A program made the position numbers and the translations under genes. The notes under the pieces were generated by a model. The model made no database searches and had not been told where the DNA came from. It worked only from the letters and a program-made list of their open reading frames with translations. Source: Collinsella aerofaciens (GTDB lineage Bacteria; Actinomycetota; Coriobacteriia; Coriobacteriales; Coriobacteriaceae). Taken from it: a stretch of 64,000 nucleotides of DNA. The stretch is from positions 1 to 64,000 of the forward strand of contig NZ_CAAKNY010000031.1 in the NCBI RefSeq assembly GCF_901212495.1. The letters are read 5' to 3'. Every line of letters starts with the position of its first letter. Position 1 is the first letter of the stretch. Positions 28,377 to 36,030 of this stretch are shown one piece after another.

Positions 28377-29054
28377 ATGGCTATTACCCCTGCTGACATT
28401 CAGGCTCAGACCTTCTCTGAGGCCAAGCGCGGCTACGATCCCGCCGAGGTCGACGTCTTCCTGGAGACGCTGTCCTCTGAGGTCGACGCCATGCTCGCCA
28501 AGATTGTCGATCTTAAGGGTCGTCTGACTGCTACCGAGCAGCAGCTTGCCGATACGCAGGCCCAGCTTGCCCAGGCTCAGGACGCCGCCGCGCAGGCCGT
28601 TCCCGCCGCTCCTGTGGCCGCTCCTGCGCCCGACTTCTCCGCTCAGGAGCGCCAGATTTCCGCGGCGCTGATCGCTGCCCAGCAGACCGCCGAGGGTATC
28701 GTTAACGACGCCAACGAGAACGCCGAGCGCATCCGCAACGAGGCCGACGCCAAGGCCCGCGAGGTCATCCGCCAGGCCCTGACCGAGAAGCAGGCCGAGC
28801 TCGAGGAGATCGACCGTCTGAAGGCTTCCCGTGAGGAGTTTAAGGCCGAGTACCTCAAGCTCATCCAGCACTTCATGGACGATGCTCAGAACTCCTTCCC
28901 GGCCGATCTCATGGCTTCCACACCGGTCGGTTCCGCCGCTTCTCCGGCTGTGACCGTTCCTGCTGCCGAGCCGCTGCCCGTCGCCGAGCCGGTTATCCCC
29001 GTTGCCGATCCCTTCGCGCCGATCGACAACTTCGCCGCCGACGACCTGGACTAA
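28377..29054 (+). CDS. divIVA: DivIVA-domain protein
   Basis: A coiled-coil protein that gathers at curved membrane (poles, septum) and recruits partners. The 225 residues open with the DivIVA membrane-binding module (ADIQAQTFSEAKRGYDPAEVDVFLETLSSEVD), then a coiled coil (about 40-75), an Ala/Pro linker, a second long coiled coil (about 95-165), and an Ala/Pro-rich C-terminus. AAAGGAG precedes the ATG. It closes the division segment and is followed by a terminator. In many Actinomycetota the equivalent protein organises polar growth; here the division-cluster position favours a septal role. Confidence 0.9.
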   Translation: MAITPADIQAQTFSEAKRGYDPAEVDVFLETLSSEVDAMLAKIVDLKGRLTATEQQLADTQAQLAQAQDAAAQAVPAAPVAAPAPDFSAQERQISAALIAAQQTAEGIVNDANENAERIRNEADAKAREVIRQALTEKQAELEEIDRLKASREEFKAEYLKLIQHFMDDAQNSFPADLMASTPVGSAASPAVTVPAAEPLPVAEPVIPVADPFAPIDNFAADDLD

Positions 29055-29084
29055 CGATCGGACTACAATCCAGCATCCTTGTGA

Positions 29085-29112
29085 GGAGCTCGCGCCTGCG
29101 GGCTCCTTTTTA
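29085..29112 (+). terminator. Terminator after divIVA
   Basis: GGAGC-T-CGC pairs with GCG-G-GCTCC and runs into TTTTTAG. It abuts the left REP copy. Confidence 0.8.
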
Positions 29113-29143
29113 GTAGTTTTTTGGGACATGCCTTAATTTCTAC
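29113..29143 (-). repeat. REP copy left of the RAYT gene
   Basis: A 31-base imperfect palindrome bounded by GTAG and CTAC. On the minus strand it reads GTAGAAATT-AAGGCATGTCCC-AAAAAACTAC. It is a copy of the element at 29997-30027 in inverted orientation. The TAA stop of the transposase gene (complement of 29133-29135) lies inside it. Confidence 0.8.
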
Positions 29144-29888
29144 CTTTTTTGATGATTTTAAATACCGTGCTACGGGGGATGCCTGTTACGAGTTCGATTT
29201 GTTTGAGCGAAAGTCCGATGTCTGCAAGTTTGATCAGCGCTTCATTTCGCGGTGGTTTTTCCAAGCTTTTGACTTGCACGCATCGCAAAGGATATAAGGC
29301 GGCTTCGGCAACTTCACGATAATCCTGCTCAGAAATTGACCTTCCGGTTTTGATGTAATACGCATTGGGAAGTCCGGACGTACTAAATCGATAGAAGCTC
29401 TCGGTGCTGCCGAGCAGGGCGTTAATCGTTGATGTGTCGGTAATCTGCGGCTCAGTCATGTATTCGTGAAAACTGCTCCATCGGTATTCCAATAGGGAGG
29501 CACGTCCCCCTTTGACTGGGTTATCGTGGATATACCTCATGGCTTGCAAGAGCTGATTGTCGTCTTCGATAGGCTTGCTGTAGAAGCGACCCTTGAACAC
29601 GGGACCCTCCAGCCCGGTTTTTCCTTTGAAAAACATTGCATATCCGGTGCCGAGTCTCTGGAATGCCTCGCTCACGTTGGCATCTGGGTCATCGAGTAAC
29701 AGGTGCGTATGGTTGTCCATTAGACACCATGCCAAGAGGCGCAAGTGGTGGCGTTGAAACGACCTGTTGAGTAGATTGAGATAGTAAAGCCTATCTTCGG
29801 CGTCCTCGAAGATCTGCTGTCCGCCGGCGCCCTTTTGAACCACGTGATAGCATCCTTTTTCCGTTAGGGTTCGTGGGCCTCGTGACAT
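29133..29888 (-). CDS. REP-associated tyrosine transposase (RAYT, Y1/IS200-like)
   Basis: A 251-residue single-strand transposase of the Y1 HUH family. It carries the metal-binding pair His60/His62 in DNHTHLL, the catalytic-helix segment MRYIHDNPVKGG with Tyr119 as probable nucleophile, and a C-terminal helix-turn-helix (about 220-248, LADIGLSLKQIELVTGIPRSTVF). The start at 29888 has GGAGG five bases upstream. Base and codon use are more AT-rich than the neighbours, suggesting later arrival. Inverted 31-bp REP copies lie on both sides, the classical RAYT arrangement; RAYTs are thought to cut and spread REP elements rather than themselves. The gene looks intact. Confidence 0.9.
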   Translation of the reverse strand: MSRGPRTLTEKGCYHVVQKGAGGQQIFEDAEDRLYYLNLLNRSFQRHHLRLLAWCLMDNHTHLLLDDPDANVSEAFQRLGTGYAMFFKGKTGLEGPVFKGRFYSKPIEDDNQLLQAMRYIHDNPVKGGRASLLEYRWSSFHEYMTEPQITDTSTINALLGSTESFYRFSTSGLPNAYYIKTGRSISEQDYREVAEAALYPLRCVQVKSLEKPPRNEALIKLADIGLSLKQIELVTGIPRSTVFKIIKKGRN

Positions 29889-29942
29889 AGATCCTCCAAA
29901 GCATCGGTCTGTCGACTGGACTTTAAGGATAAGCATGGAAAG

Positions 29943-29976
29943 GCCGAGCTCTGCTGATGTGATTGCAGAACTCGGC
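29943..29976. repeat. Hairpin between RAYT gene and right REP
   Basis: GCCGAG-C-TCTGC (29943-29954) pairs with GCAGA-A-CTCGGC (29965-29976). It lacks a U-tract on either strand. It lies just upstream of the RAYT gene and could be part of its leader or of the composite repeat. Confidence 0.45.
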
Positions 29977-29996
29977 GAACGGGTGAGCGGTCAAAG

Positions 29997-30027
29997 GTAG
30001 ATTTTAAGGCATGTCCCAAAAATCTAC
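29997..30027 (+). repeat. REP copy right of the RAYT gene
   Basis: A 31-base palindrome with 5' arm GTAGATTTT and 3' arm AAAATCTAC around AAGGCATGTCCC. It matches the solo copy at 51037-51067 at 29 of 31 positions by my alignment. The nitroreductase stop codon (TAG, complement of 30024-30026) falls inside it. Confidence 0.85.
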
Positions 30028-30554
30028 TTGAGGAGGAAGTCGGGGAGGGGAATGGTGCGGGCCTCGCGATGCTCGGGGTCGGCGATATGATCGGCAGGAT
30101 AGCCACAGACGAGCATATGATACGGATAGACGCCCTCGGGTAGGCTGAACCGCTCACAGGCCACCTCGGGCTTAAAATGGCACACCCAACACGTACCCAG
30201 GCCCTGCTCCTTCGCCTCCATCATCATCTGATCGCACACGATCGAGGTGTCGATCTCGCTGGAGTTCATCTGGTCATACGGGCGCACCCAGGCGTCATCG
30301 GTAACGCTGCAGATAAGGAAGATAAGCGGCGCCCCAAAGATAGACCCATCACGAGCAAAGCGCGGCTGACAAGCAGCAGCCTTTTCCAACAACTCCGGAG
30401 TATCAAGCACCATCACGCGGCTTGGATGATTATTGCAGGCAGAAGGAGCAATACGCCCCGCCTCAACAATGGCATCCACCACCGACTGCTCAACAGGACG
30501 GTCCTCAAACGAACGACAAGAATAACGACCCCGAGCCAGATCCAAATAAGACAT
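30024..30554 (-). CDS. Nitroreductase-family flavoprotein
   Basis: The 176-residue product fits the small FMN-dependent nitroreductase family: a start SYLDLARGRYSCRSFEDRPV with the Arg cluster that binds FMN phosphate, AGRIAPSACNNHPSRVMVLD, and the C-terminal glycine-containing EQGLGTCWV segment. Natural substrate is unknown; such proteins reduce quinones, nitroaromatics or flavins with NAD(P)H. Start at 30554 is preferred because GGAGGG precedes it. Its last codon is set by the REP element at 29997-30027. Confidence 0.85.
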   Translation of the reverse strand: MSYLDLARGRYSCRSFEDRPVEQSVVDAIVEAGRIAPSACNNHPSRVMVLDTPELLEKAAACQPRFARDGSIFGAPLIFLICSVTDDAWVRPYDQMNSSEIDTSIVCDQMMMEAKEQGLGTCWVCHFKPEVACERFSLPEGVYPYHMLVCGYPADHIADPEHREARTIPLPDFLLK

Positions 30555-30733
30555 ACAAGCCCTCCTAAAATTAAAAATCAAACAAACCCAAAGTAACCTA
30601 AAGAGTACCCAAGGCAGCAATCAGTCAAACGCTCATCAAGGGCCAAAGTGTTCGAACGGGCACCGAAGGTCCCTTCAGCCAAGCCCCCATTGCGCTAAAA
30701 CTATCAGCCAAAGTTCCCAATGGTGGTGCGTAA

Positions 30734-30817
30734 GGCGAAGGGCCGGCCACGGTTTACTTTCGAACGACTCTGCAAAGCAGCCGGAGTGAGAAAGCAAACC
30801 GTGGCCGGCCCTTCGCC
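30734..30817. repeat. Long inverted repeat with GGCCGGCC core
   Basis: Arms of 28 bases (30734-30761 and 30790-30817) pair with a single mismatch, starting GGCGAAGGGCCGGCCACGG. The loop is about 28 bases. It lies between the DUF47 gene (3' side) and the nitroreductase promoter, so it may terminate the phosphate-permease transcript. The rest of 30555-30733 is non-coding, A/C-biased on this strand, with nothing I can name. Confidence 0.7.
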
Positions 30818-30837
30818 GCCGGGACACGTACCCCCAA

Positions 30838-31461
30838 TTAACTGTTCTTCATGACAATCGAATCCACAACATCAGCCACATTCTCACAGCAGTCAGCGCA
30901 GTACTCCAGGAAGGCATAGACGTCACGCCAGGCGATGACCTCGAGCGGATCCTTGCCGTTGACATGCAGGTTGCGCATAGCGTTGATGTAGAGCTCGTCG
31001 GCCTCGGACTCGATGGTGTTGATCTGGATGACGAGTTCGCGCAGGGTCTTGGACTTGCGGTAGTTGGGCAGCTCGACCATCAGGTCCTTCATGGCGCGGC
31101 AGGCGTCGGTCACCTTGTGGGCGATTACGATGGCATCGGGATGGATGCTCTGGATGTTGGTGAAGTAGACGCGCTGCACGACGCCCTCGATACGGTCGAG
31201 CACGGTGTCGAGCGAGCAGCTCATCAGGTTCAGGTCCTCGCGCTCAAGCGGGGTGATAAAGGCCGTGAGCAGGGCGTCCTCAAGCTCATGGTGTTTCTTG
31301 TCGGCCGCATGCTCGATCGCGTGCATCTTGTCGAGCATATCGTGAATCTTCGCGGGATCGAAGTTCTCGAAAATCTGGGTGAGCAGCTCGGCAGCCTGGA
31401 CGGCAAGATCGGCGCAGGCGACGTAGTTGTCAAAGTAGAACGAATCGGGTTTCTTTGCCAT
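30838..31461 (-). CDS. DUF47 family (PhoU-like) phosphate transport regulator
   Basis: A 207-residue all-helical protein of the DUF47/PhoU-like family, usually encoded with PiT permeases and thought to regulate them. Family traits are the N-terminal FDNYVACADLAVQAAELL, the HAIEHAADKKHHELEDAL segment with metal-type acidic/His residues, REDLNLMSCSLDTVLDRIEGVVQR, and the final EYCADCCENVADVVDSIVMKNS. AAGGACC precedes the start. It follows the PiT gene by 67 bases on the same strand, so the two form an operon. Confidence 0.9.
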   Translation of the reverse strand: MAKKPDSFYFDNYVACADLAVQAAELLTQIFENFDPAKIHDMLDKMHAIEHAADKKHHELEDALLTAFITPLEREDLNLMSCSLDTVLDRIEGVVQRVYFTNIQSIHPDAIVIAHKVTDACRAMKDLMVELPNYRKSKTLRELVIQINTIESEADELYINAMRNLHVNGKDPLEVIAWRDVYAFLEYCADCCENVADVVDSIVMKNS

Positions 31462-31528
31462 GAGTGGGTCCTTTCGAGGCGAAGATGGGTGGGCGAAGTA
31501 TTACGGTCCGGATGGGCGCTCGGTGTGA

Positions 31529-32578
31529 CTAGATGAACATCATGAACAGCTTGGCCATGACAAAGCTGATGAGTCCACAGGCGGGGAAGGTGAAGAACCA
31601 GGTGAACATCATGTCCTTGACCACGCCAAAGTTGATGGCCGAAAGGCGCTTGACGGCGCCGACGCCCATGATGGCGCAGGTCTTGATGTGGGTGGAGGAC
31701 ACGGGGATGCCGGTAAGGGTGGCAAGCAGCAGATTCGCGGCGCCTGCGAGGTCGGCGGAGAAGCCCTGATACTTCTCGAGCTTGACCATGCTCTGGCCGA
31801 CGGACTTGATGATGCGCTCGCCGCCCACGCTGGTGCCGATGCCCATGGTGGCCGAGCACAGCAGCATGATCCAGATGGGGATGCCGGCGTCGCCGACGCC
31901 GGTCTGGCCGTTGGCGAAGGCGACACCTAAAATGAGCACGCCGATGAACTTCTGTCCATCCTGCGCGCCGTGCATAAAGCTCATGGCCGCAGCGCTCGCG
32001 ATCTGAGCATATTTAAAGAAGACGTTGGCACGTCGCCTATTGGCAGCGGCAAACAGAATCGAGACGAGTTTGCACAGGACCCAGCCCATGACAAAGCCCA
32101 GACCGATGGAGAGCGCCAGGCCGTAGATGACCTTCATCCACTCGTGGATGTTGACGCTGCCGGCACCGCCGAGGGCGATGGCGGCGCCGGTGAGGCCGGC
32201 GATGAGGCTGTGGCTCTGAGAGGTGGGAATGCCAAAGCGCGATGCCGTGGCGCCGTAGACGACGATAGAGAAGAGCGCCGCGCACAGGCAAGCGAGCGCC
32301 ATGGTGCTGTTTCCGCCAAAGTCGACGATATGTGAGATGGTGTTGGCGACGCTCGCGTTAAAGTGCGTCATGATGAGCACGCCCAAGAAGTTGAATGCGG
32401 CGCTCATGAGAATGGCGGCGCGGGCGGGCATGCAACGCGTGGTGACGCAGGTCGCGATGGCGTTGGGCGCGTCGGTCCATCCGTTGACGAAGATGGCACC
32501 GAGCGCGAGGATCACGGTGACGGCAAGGACTGGGTTCGACACAAGTTGGCCGAGGAAGGTTGAGAACGTTACGTCCAT
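31529..32578 (-). CDS. PiT-family inorganic phosphate transporter
   Basis: A cation-coupled low-affinity phosphate permease of 349 residues with about ten membrane segments. The inverted-repeat PiT signatures are present: GWTDAPNAIATCVTTRCM in the N-terminal half and FMHGAQDGQKFIGVL in the C-terminal half. It also has SQSHSLIAGLTGAAIALGG and PVSSTHIKTCAIMGVG, typical of the family. Its leader has a perfect but distant Shine-Dalgarno. A high-affinity Pst system lies only 6 kb away. Confidence 0.93.
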   Translation of the reverse strand: MDVTFSTFLGQLVSNPVLAVTVILALGAIFVNGWTDAPNAIATCVTTRCMPARAAILMSAAFNFLGVLIMTHFNASVANTISHIVDFGGNSTMALACLCAALFSIVVYGATASRFGIPTSQSHSLIAGLTGAAIALGGAGSVNIHEWMKVIYGLALSIGLGFVMGWVLCKLVSILFAAANRRRANVFFKYAQIASAAAMSFMHGAQDGQKFIGVLILGVAFANGQTGVGDAGIPIWIMLLCSATMGIGTSVGGERIIKSVGQSMVKLEKYQGFSADLAGAANLLLATLTGIPVSSTHIKTCAIMGVGAVKRLSAINFGVVKDMMFTWFFTFPACGLISFVMAKLFMMFI

Positions 32579-32608
32579 ATATGGGCTTTCTCGAAGTTTG
32601 CAGACACG

Positions 32609-32640
32609 TTACAAAAACATGATAAATCGTATCACCTCCT
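32609..32640 (-). promoter_or_regulatory. Minimal reading frame with perfect Shine-Dalgarno in the PiT leader
   Basis: On the minus strand AGGAGGTGAT (32631-32640) matches the 16S anti-SD fully and is followed ten bases later by ATG-TTT-TTG-TAA (32620-32609). This is 31 bases before the PiT start, whose own ribosome site is only GAAAG. A TACGAT/TATCAT -10-like stretch overlaps it. Whether it is translated or merely promoter DNA is unknown. Confidence 0.3.
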
Positions 32641-32791
32641 GCGAGTTTCTTTACCTAGTTCTGATGGGAGAAGTGAATTTTTCGGCACTACAATTGAATA
32701 TTAGCTCTGTTGACCGCGGTCGTTCCTTTTGCTCATACGTTGCGCGGACACGCGCGTGCGCCCCAACACCCCAAAACCACAGTCTGTTCGC

Positions 32792-32821
32792 TTTACAACA
32801 TGCAAACACGCGTTCGATAAT
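32792..32821 (+). promoter_or_regulatory. Promoter of the 112-residue hypothetical gene
   Basis: TTTACA (32792-32797), an 18-base spacer and GATAAT (32816-32821). The ATG of the gene is only eight bases past the -10, so transcription probably starts at or next to the start codon, giving a leaderless mRNA. Confidence 0.5.
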
Positions 32822-32828
32822 AGGGGGC

Positions 32829-33167
32829 ATGGAATATCGACAGACAGACGGCAAAACTCGGCGCGTGCACAAGCAGTATGTGGACGTCGTGGCCCGCATC
32901 CTTGCGGGCGGACAAGTCGTGCCGGTCACCGTCTGCTGGGTCGACGGTCGCTGCTTTACGATCGACGAAATTATCTCGACCACCGGGTTTGACCTGATGG
33001 TCCACGGTGTCCGTACGGCAACATATAAGGTGCGTTTTGGCGGGCACGCGACCGAGTTGTATCTGGAGGACCAGACGCGCGAGCGGGCGGACGGCTCGCA
33101 GGCGCACGTGATGCGTTGGTGGGTCTGGGCCTTTGATCGTACGCTTGAGGGCGAGCGCCGTAGGTAA
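32829..33167 (+). CDS. Hypothetical protein, 112 residues
   Basis: I do not recognise the family with certainty. The product is soluble and basic, with beta-rich character: HKQYVDVVARILAGGQVVPVTVCWVDGRCFTIDEI, then VHGVRTATYKVRFGGHATELYLEDQ, and an aromatic end MRWWVWAFDRTLEGERRR. No signal peptide or membrane segment is seen. Its promoter lies immediately upstream, leaving almost no leader. It is monocistronic-looking, between the divergent PiT gene and the Bax-inhibitor-1 gene 78 bases downstream. Confidence 0.7.
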   Translation: MEYRQTDGKTRRVHKQYVDVVARILAGGQVVPVTVCWVDGRCFTIDEIISTTGFDLMVHGVRTATYKVRFGGHATELYLEDQTRERADGSQAHVMRWWVWAFDRTLEGERRR

Positions 33168-33245
33168 GGACGTACGGCATTCGGGTACAATGACAGGAAT
33201 CTTGTCACCTACGGCGCTGTCGTGCGCTTTTTGAAAGGACGAAGT

Positions 33246-33941
33246 ATGAACGATATCCAGGGCTATCAGAACGGCCCCATCGAGACTGGCGCAGGTCGCG
33301 CCAAGGAGATGTCGCCGCGCGCGTACAATCTCGCCATGTCTGTCCTCATCTTCTTGGGCTTTTGCGCCATGGGCGCCGGTGCTTACTTTACGAGCACCAT
33401 GGCGTTTGCTCGCATGATGATGAGCGGGGCCGCCCTGCCACTGGTCTTTGGCTCGTTTATTTTGACCATCGTCGGCATCGTCATGATGTCGGCTGCCGCC
33501 AGCAAACAGTCCGTGGGCTTGTCGCTCGTGGGTTACGTGATCTTTGCGAGCACCTTTGGCCTGACCGCGTCGTTTGGCCTTGCCAACTATGATCTGCCCA
33601 CCATCAATACCGCTTTTATCGCCACCGCTGCCATTACCTTTGTCTTTGGCGCCTTGGGCGTGACGTTCCCCAAGTTTTTCCAGCGTGTGTATGGCATCGG
33701 CTTTGGTATTCTGCTTGCCACGATTCTGGTCGAGATTGTGCTGATGTTCATGGGCGTCTCGCAGACTATCACCGACCTGATCGTGATCGTGGTGTTCGCC
33801 GGGTTTATTGGCTACGACACCTATGTTGCCACGACGGTGTCGCCCACGCTGCCCAACGCCGTGCTCATGGCGTCCAACCTGTTCGTGGACATTATCAACG
33901 TGTTCCTGCGCATTCTGAACATCCTCGGTCGTCGCGATTAG
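33246..33941 (+). CDS. Bax inhibitor-1 (YccA/YetJ) family membrane protein
   Basis: The 231-residue product has a hydrophilic N-terminus of about 30 residues and seven membrane segments, with GYDTYVATTVS near the sixth and a final VDIINVFLRILNILGRRD. That end, with the paired acidic and basic residues, matches the BI-1 family. YetJ of Bacillus is a pH-sensitive calcium leak channel; the role here is inferred only from family. The start at 33246 follows GAAAGGAC; the in-frame start at 33222 lacks support. Confidence 0.88.
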   Translation: MNDIQGYQNGPIETGAGRAKEMSPRAYNLAMSVLIFLGFCAMGAGAYFTSTMAFARMMMSGAALPLVFGSFILTIVGIVMMSAAASKQSVGLSLVGYVIFASTFGLTASFGLANYDLPTINTAFIATAAITFVFGALGVTFPKFFQRVYGIGFGILLATILVEIVLMFMGVSQTITDLIVIVVFAGFIGYDTYVATTVSPTLPNAVLMASNLFVDIINVFLRILNILGRRD

Positions 33942-33987
33942 CGTGGGGCATTGCGACGTTTCTTGTCGGATACGGTAAAACGATGCG

Positions 33988-34016
33988 AAAGGCGGTCCTG
34001 CGGGGCCGCCTTTTTT
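33988..34016 (+). terminator. Terminator after the BI-1 family gene
   Basis: AAAGGCGG pairs with CCGCCTTT around a ten-base loop and ends in TTTTTT. Confidence 0.85.
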
Positions 34017-34082
34017 GTGCACGGCGGGGTATCATGGATGGGAAAAAGCCGATAGCGGCAGCGACAGGAAAGGTGGCCACGT

Positions 34083-35216
34083 ATGGCAGATGTCGACAAC
34101 AGGAACCGTAACCGCAGGTCCAACCGCGCGGGACAGCCCAATCCCAAGCGCGAGGCGCGCGCCAAGGCCGCCGAGCGCCATGTGGCGGCTGTGTCCGAGG
34201 CCTGCGCCAAGGACATCGAGCGTTCACTTGCCGGCGTGCGCGAGTTCGATGGTATGCCTGCCGGTTTTGTCGCGGCGATGAAGGCCAAGGCCCAAGCGGC
34301 TGCGGCTGCCGAGAAGTCGGTTGCCGAGGTTGTGGAGGCCGACGCTGCCGAGGTTGAGGCTGCCGAGGTGGAGACTGCGGTCGAGCCCGAGGTGGCACTC
34401 GAGTCCACCGAGTCGGCCGACGAGGCTGAGTCCGCGCCCGCGGAGGAGGCTGCTCCGGTCCTGCCCGAGGTCACTGTGCTTGATGCCTCCGCCACGCAGG
34501 CAATCCTCGATAACGGCCGCGGCTATGCGCAGTTCTGCGATATGGCCGTGCTTGCCTTTGCCTCGTTTACCAATCCGGGCGGCGGCTATATCCAGGGCTA
34601 CCTGGGCCAGGAGCCGACGCTCTGCGCCGATTCGTACCTGTACAATGTGCTCGACAAGCAGCGAAAGTGGTACGGCGAGAACCGTCGCCGCAACATCAAC
34701 TGCGAGCTGTACCGCAACCGTGCGTTGGTGGTGCCCGCGGTGCGCTTCGACCGCAACCACGTACATGCATACGCCGATGTGATCGTTGCCGCCGCGCCCA
34801 ACGCCAAGCGTGCCCGCCAGGAGTACCGCGTGAGTGACGACGCCCTGTTGGATGCCCTGCGCGACCGTATCCGCTTTGTCCTTGCCATCTGCGACGAGCT
34901 TGGTCGCGAGAAGCTCGTGCTGGGTGCTTGGGGCTGCGAGAATAACGGGTTTGATGCCGAGGCCGTAGCCGAGCTCTTCCGCCAGGAGCTCGCGTCGGGT
35001 GACTTCAAGGTCAAACAGGTGTTCTTTGCCGTGCCTTCTACGCGCTGGGATGAGGACTTCGCCAAGTTTGATCATGTGTTGGCAAGCTTCCCCGAGCGTA
35101 ATGAGGAGTCCTATGCTCAGGTTGCCGCCCGCGCCGCGGCCGCCCGTGCCGCCGAGCAGGCTCAGGCCGCTGCCGAGGACGATGAGGATGACGACGACTG
35201 GCGCAAATACCTGTAA
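34083..35216 (+). CDS. Microbial PARG-like protein (TIGR02452/DUF2263 type) with altered QEE motif
   Basis: The 377 residues comprise a long N-terminal region (about 1-130) rich in Ala, Glu and Val and probably disordered, a macrodomain-like core (about 131-345), and an acidic tail DDEDDDDWRKYL. The core has FASFTNPGGGYIQGYLGQEP at 159-178 and GAWGCENNGFDAEAVAELF, both typical of TIGR02452 proteins related to poly(ADP-ribose) glycohydrolases. The PARG signature is GGG-x6-8-QEE; here it reads GGG-x7-QEP, so the second, catalytic glutamate is replaced by Pro178. It may bind ADP-ribose without hydrolysing it, or act on something else. It is transcribed alone between terminators. Confidence 0.75.
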   Translation: MADVDNRNRNRRSNRAGQPNPKREARAKAAERHVAAVSEACAKDIERSLAGVREFDGMPAGFVAAMKAKAQAAAAAEKSVAEVVEADAAEVEAAEVETAVEPEVALESTESADEAESAPAEEAAPVLPEVTVLDASATQAILDNGRGYAQFCDMAVLAFASFTNPGGGYIQGYLGQEPTLCADSYLYNVLDKQRKWYGENRRRNINCELYRNRALVVPAVRFDRNHVHAYADVIVAAAPNAKRARQEYRVSDDALLDALRDRIRFVLAICDELGREKLVLGAWGCENNGFDAEAVAELFRQELASGDFKVKQVFFAVPSTRWDEDFAKFDHVLASFPERNEESYAQVAARAAAARAAEQAQAAAEDDEDDDDWRKYL

Positions 35217-35242
35217 ACGGTGCGCGTGTTGCGACATGCCGA

Positions 35243-35272
35243 GCCGACGGGGGCTGCTCCCGTCGGCTTTTT
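35243..35272 (+). terminator. Terminator after the PARG-like gene
   Basis: GCCGACGGG (35243-35251) pairs perfectly with CCCGTCGGC (35259-35267), followed by TTTTT. Confidence 0.9.
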
Positions 35273-35291
35273 ATTGAGTGGGGAGCATACG

Positions 35292-35951
35292 ATGAAAAAC
35301 GTTCTGTGCTTTGGTGACAGCAATACCTATGGCTATGATCCGGCTGGTATGCGCGATGGCACCGCGGTGCGCTATGCGCAGGATGTGCGCTGGTGCGGCG
35401 TGGCGCAGCGTGACCTGGGCGCGGGCTGGCATGTGATTGAGGAGGGGCTCAACGGCCGCACGACGGTACGCGACGATATGTGCCATCTGGACACTAACCT
35501 CAACGGCATTCGCGCGCTTCCGATGCTGCTCGAGGCCCATAAGCCGCTGGACGCCATTGTGATCATGCTGGGCACCAACGACTGTAAGACGGTCTTTAAC
35601 GTGACAGCTTCCGATATCGCCCGTGGCGCCATGGCGCTGATTCGCGCCGTCCGCGCGTTTCCGTGGACCGACGCTGCGCCCCGCCCGCGCATTCTGCTGA
35701 TGGCTCCTATCAAGATCAAGCCGCAGATCGCCGATGTATATATGACCGATTTTGACAAGCATTCCGTTGAGGCCTCGGAGCATTTTGGCGAGTACTATGC
35801 GCATGTGGCCGAGCAGTTTGGCTGTGACTTTTTGAATGCCGCCGAGTTTGCCGAGCCGGGCGATATCGATTATCTGCACATGATGCCCGAAAGCCACGAG
35901 AGCCTGGGACATGCCGTGGCAGCCAAGCTCCAGGAGATGCTCGGTGAGTAG
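35292..35951 (+). CDS. SGNH/GDSL-family hydrolase
   Basis: A 219-residue esterase-like protein. The four SGNH blocks are visible: GDSNTYG near 8-14 with Ser10, GLNGRTT, LGTNDCKT, and the C-terminal DYLHMMPESHESLGHAVA with Asp and His. It lacks a signal peptide and is likely cytoplasmic. It resembles the arylesterase/acyl-thioesterase branch, but the substrate cannot be told from sequence. Start at 35292 with GGGGAGC upstream. It is followed ten bases later by a palindromic repeat. Confidence 0.88.
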   Translation: MKNVLCFGDSNTYGYDPAGMRDGTAVRYAQDVRWCGVAQRDLGAGWHVIEEGLNGRTTVRDDMCHLDTNLNGIRALPMLLEAHKPLDAIVIMLGTNDCKTVFNVTASDIARGAMALIRAVRAFPWTDAAPRPRILLMAPIKIKPQIADVYMTDFDKHSVEASEHFGEYYAHVAEQFGCDFLNAAEFAEPGDIDYLHMMPESHESLGHAVAAKLQEMLGE

Positions 35952-35960
35952 CGCGACCCC

Positions 35961-35999
35961 AAACCACCGCAAAGGGGACAGGCACCTTTGTGGTGGTTT
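35961..35999 (+). repeat. GGGGACAGGCACC palindromic repeat, copy R1
   Basis: Arms AAACCACCGCAAAGG (35961-35975) and CCTTTGTGGTGGTTT (35985-35999) enclose GGACAGGCA. It matches, in opposite orientation, the element at 36929-36965, so the pentapeptide-repeat gene is bracketed by the two. The tail TTTT could also act as a terminator for the SGNH gene. Confidence 0.75.
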
Positions 36000-36030
36000 T
36001 GCCCGCGTCAACGAGCGGATCGGTTGCCAT

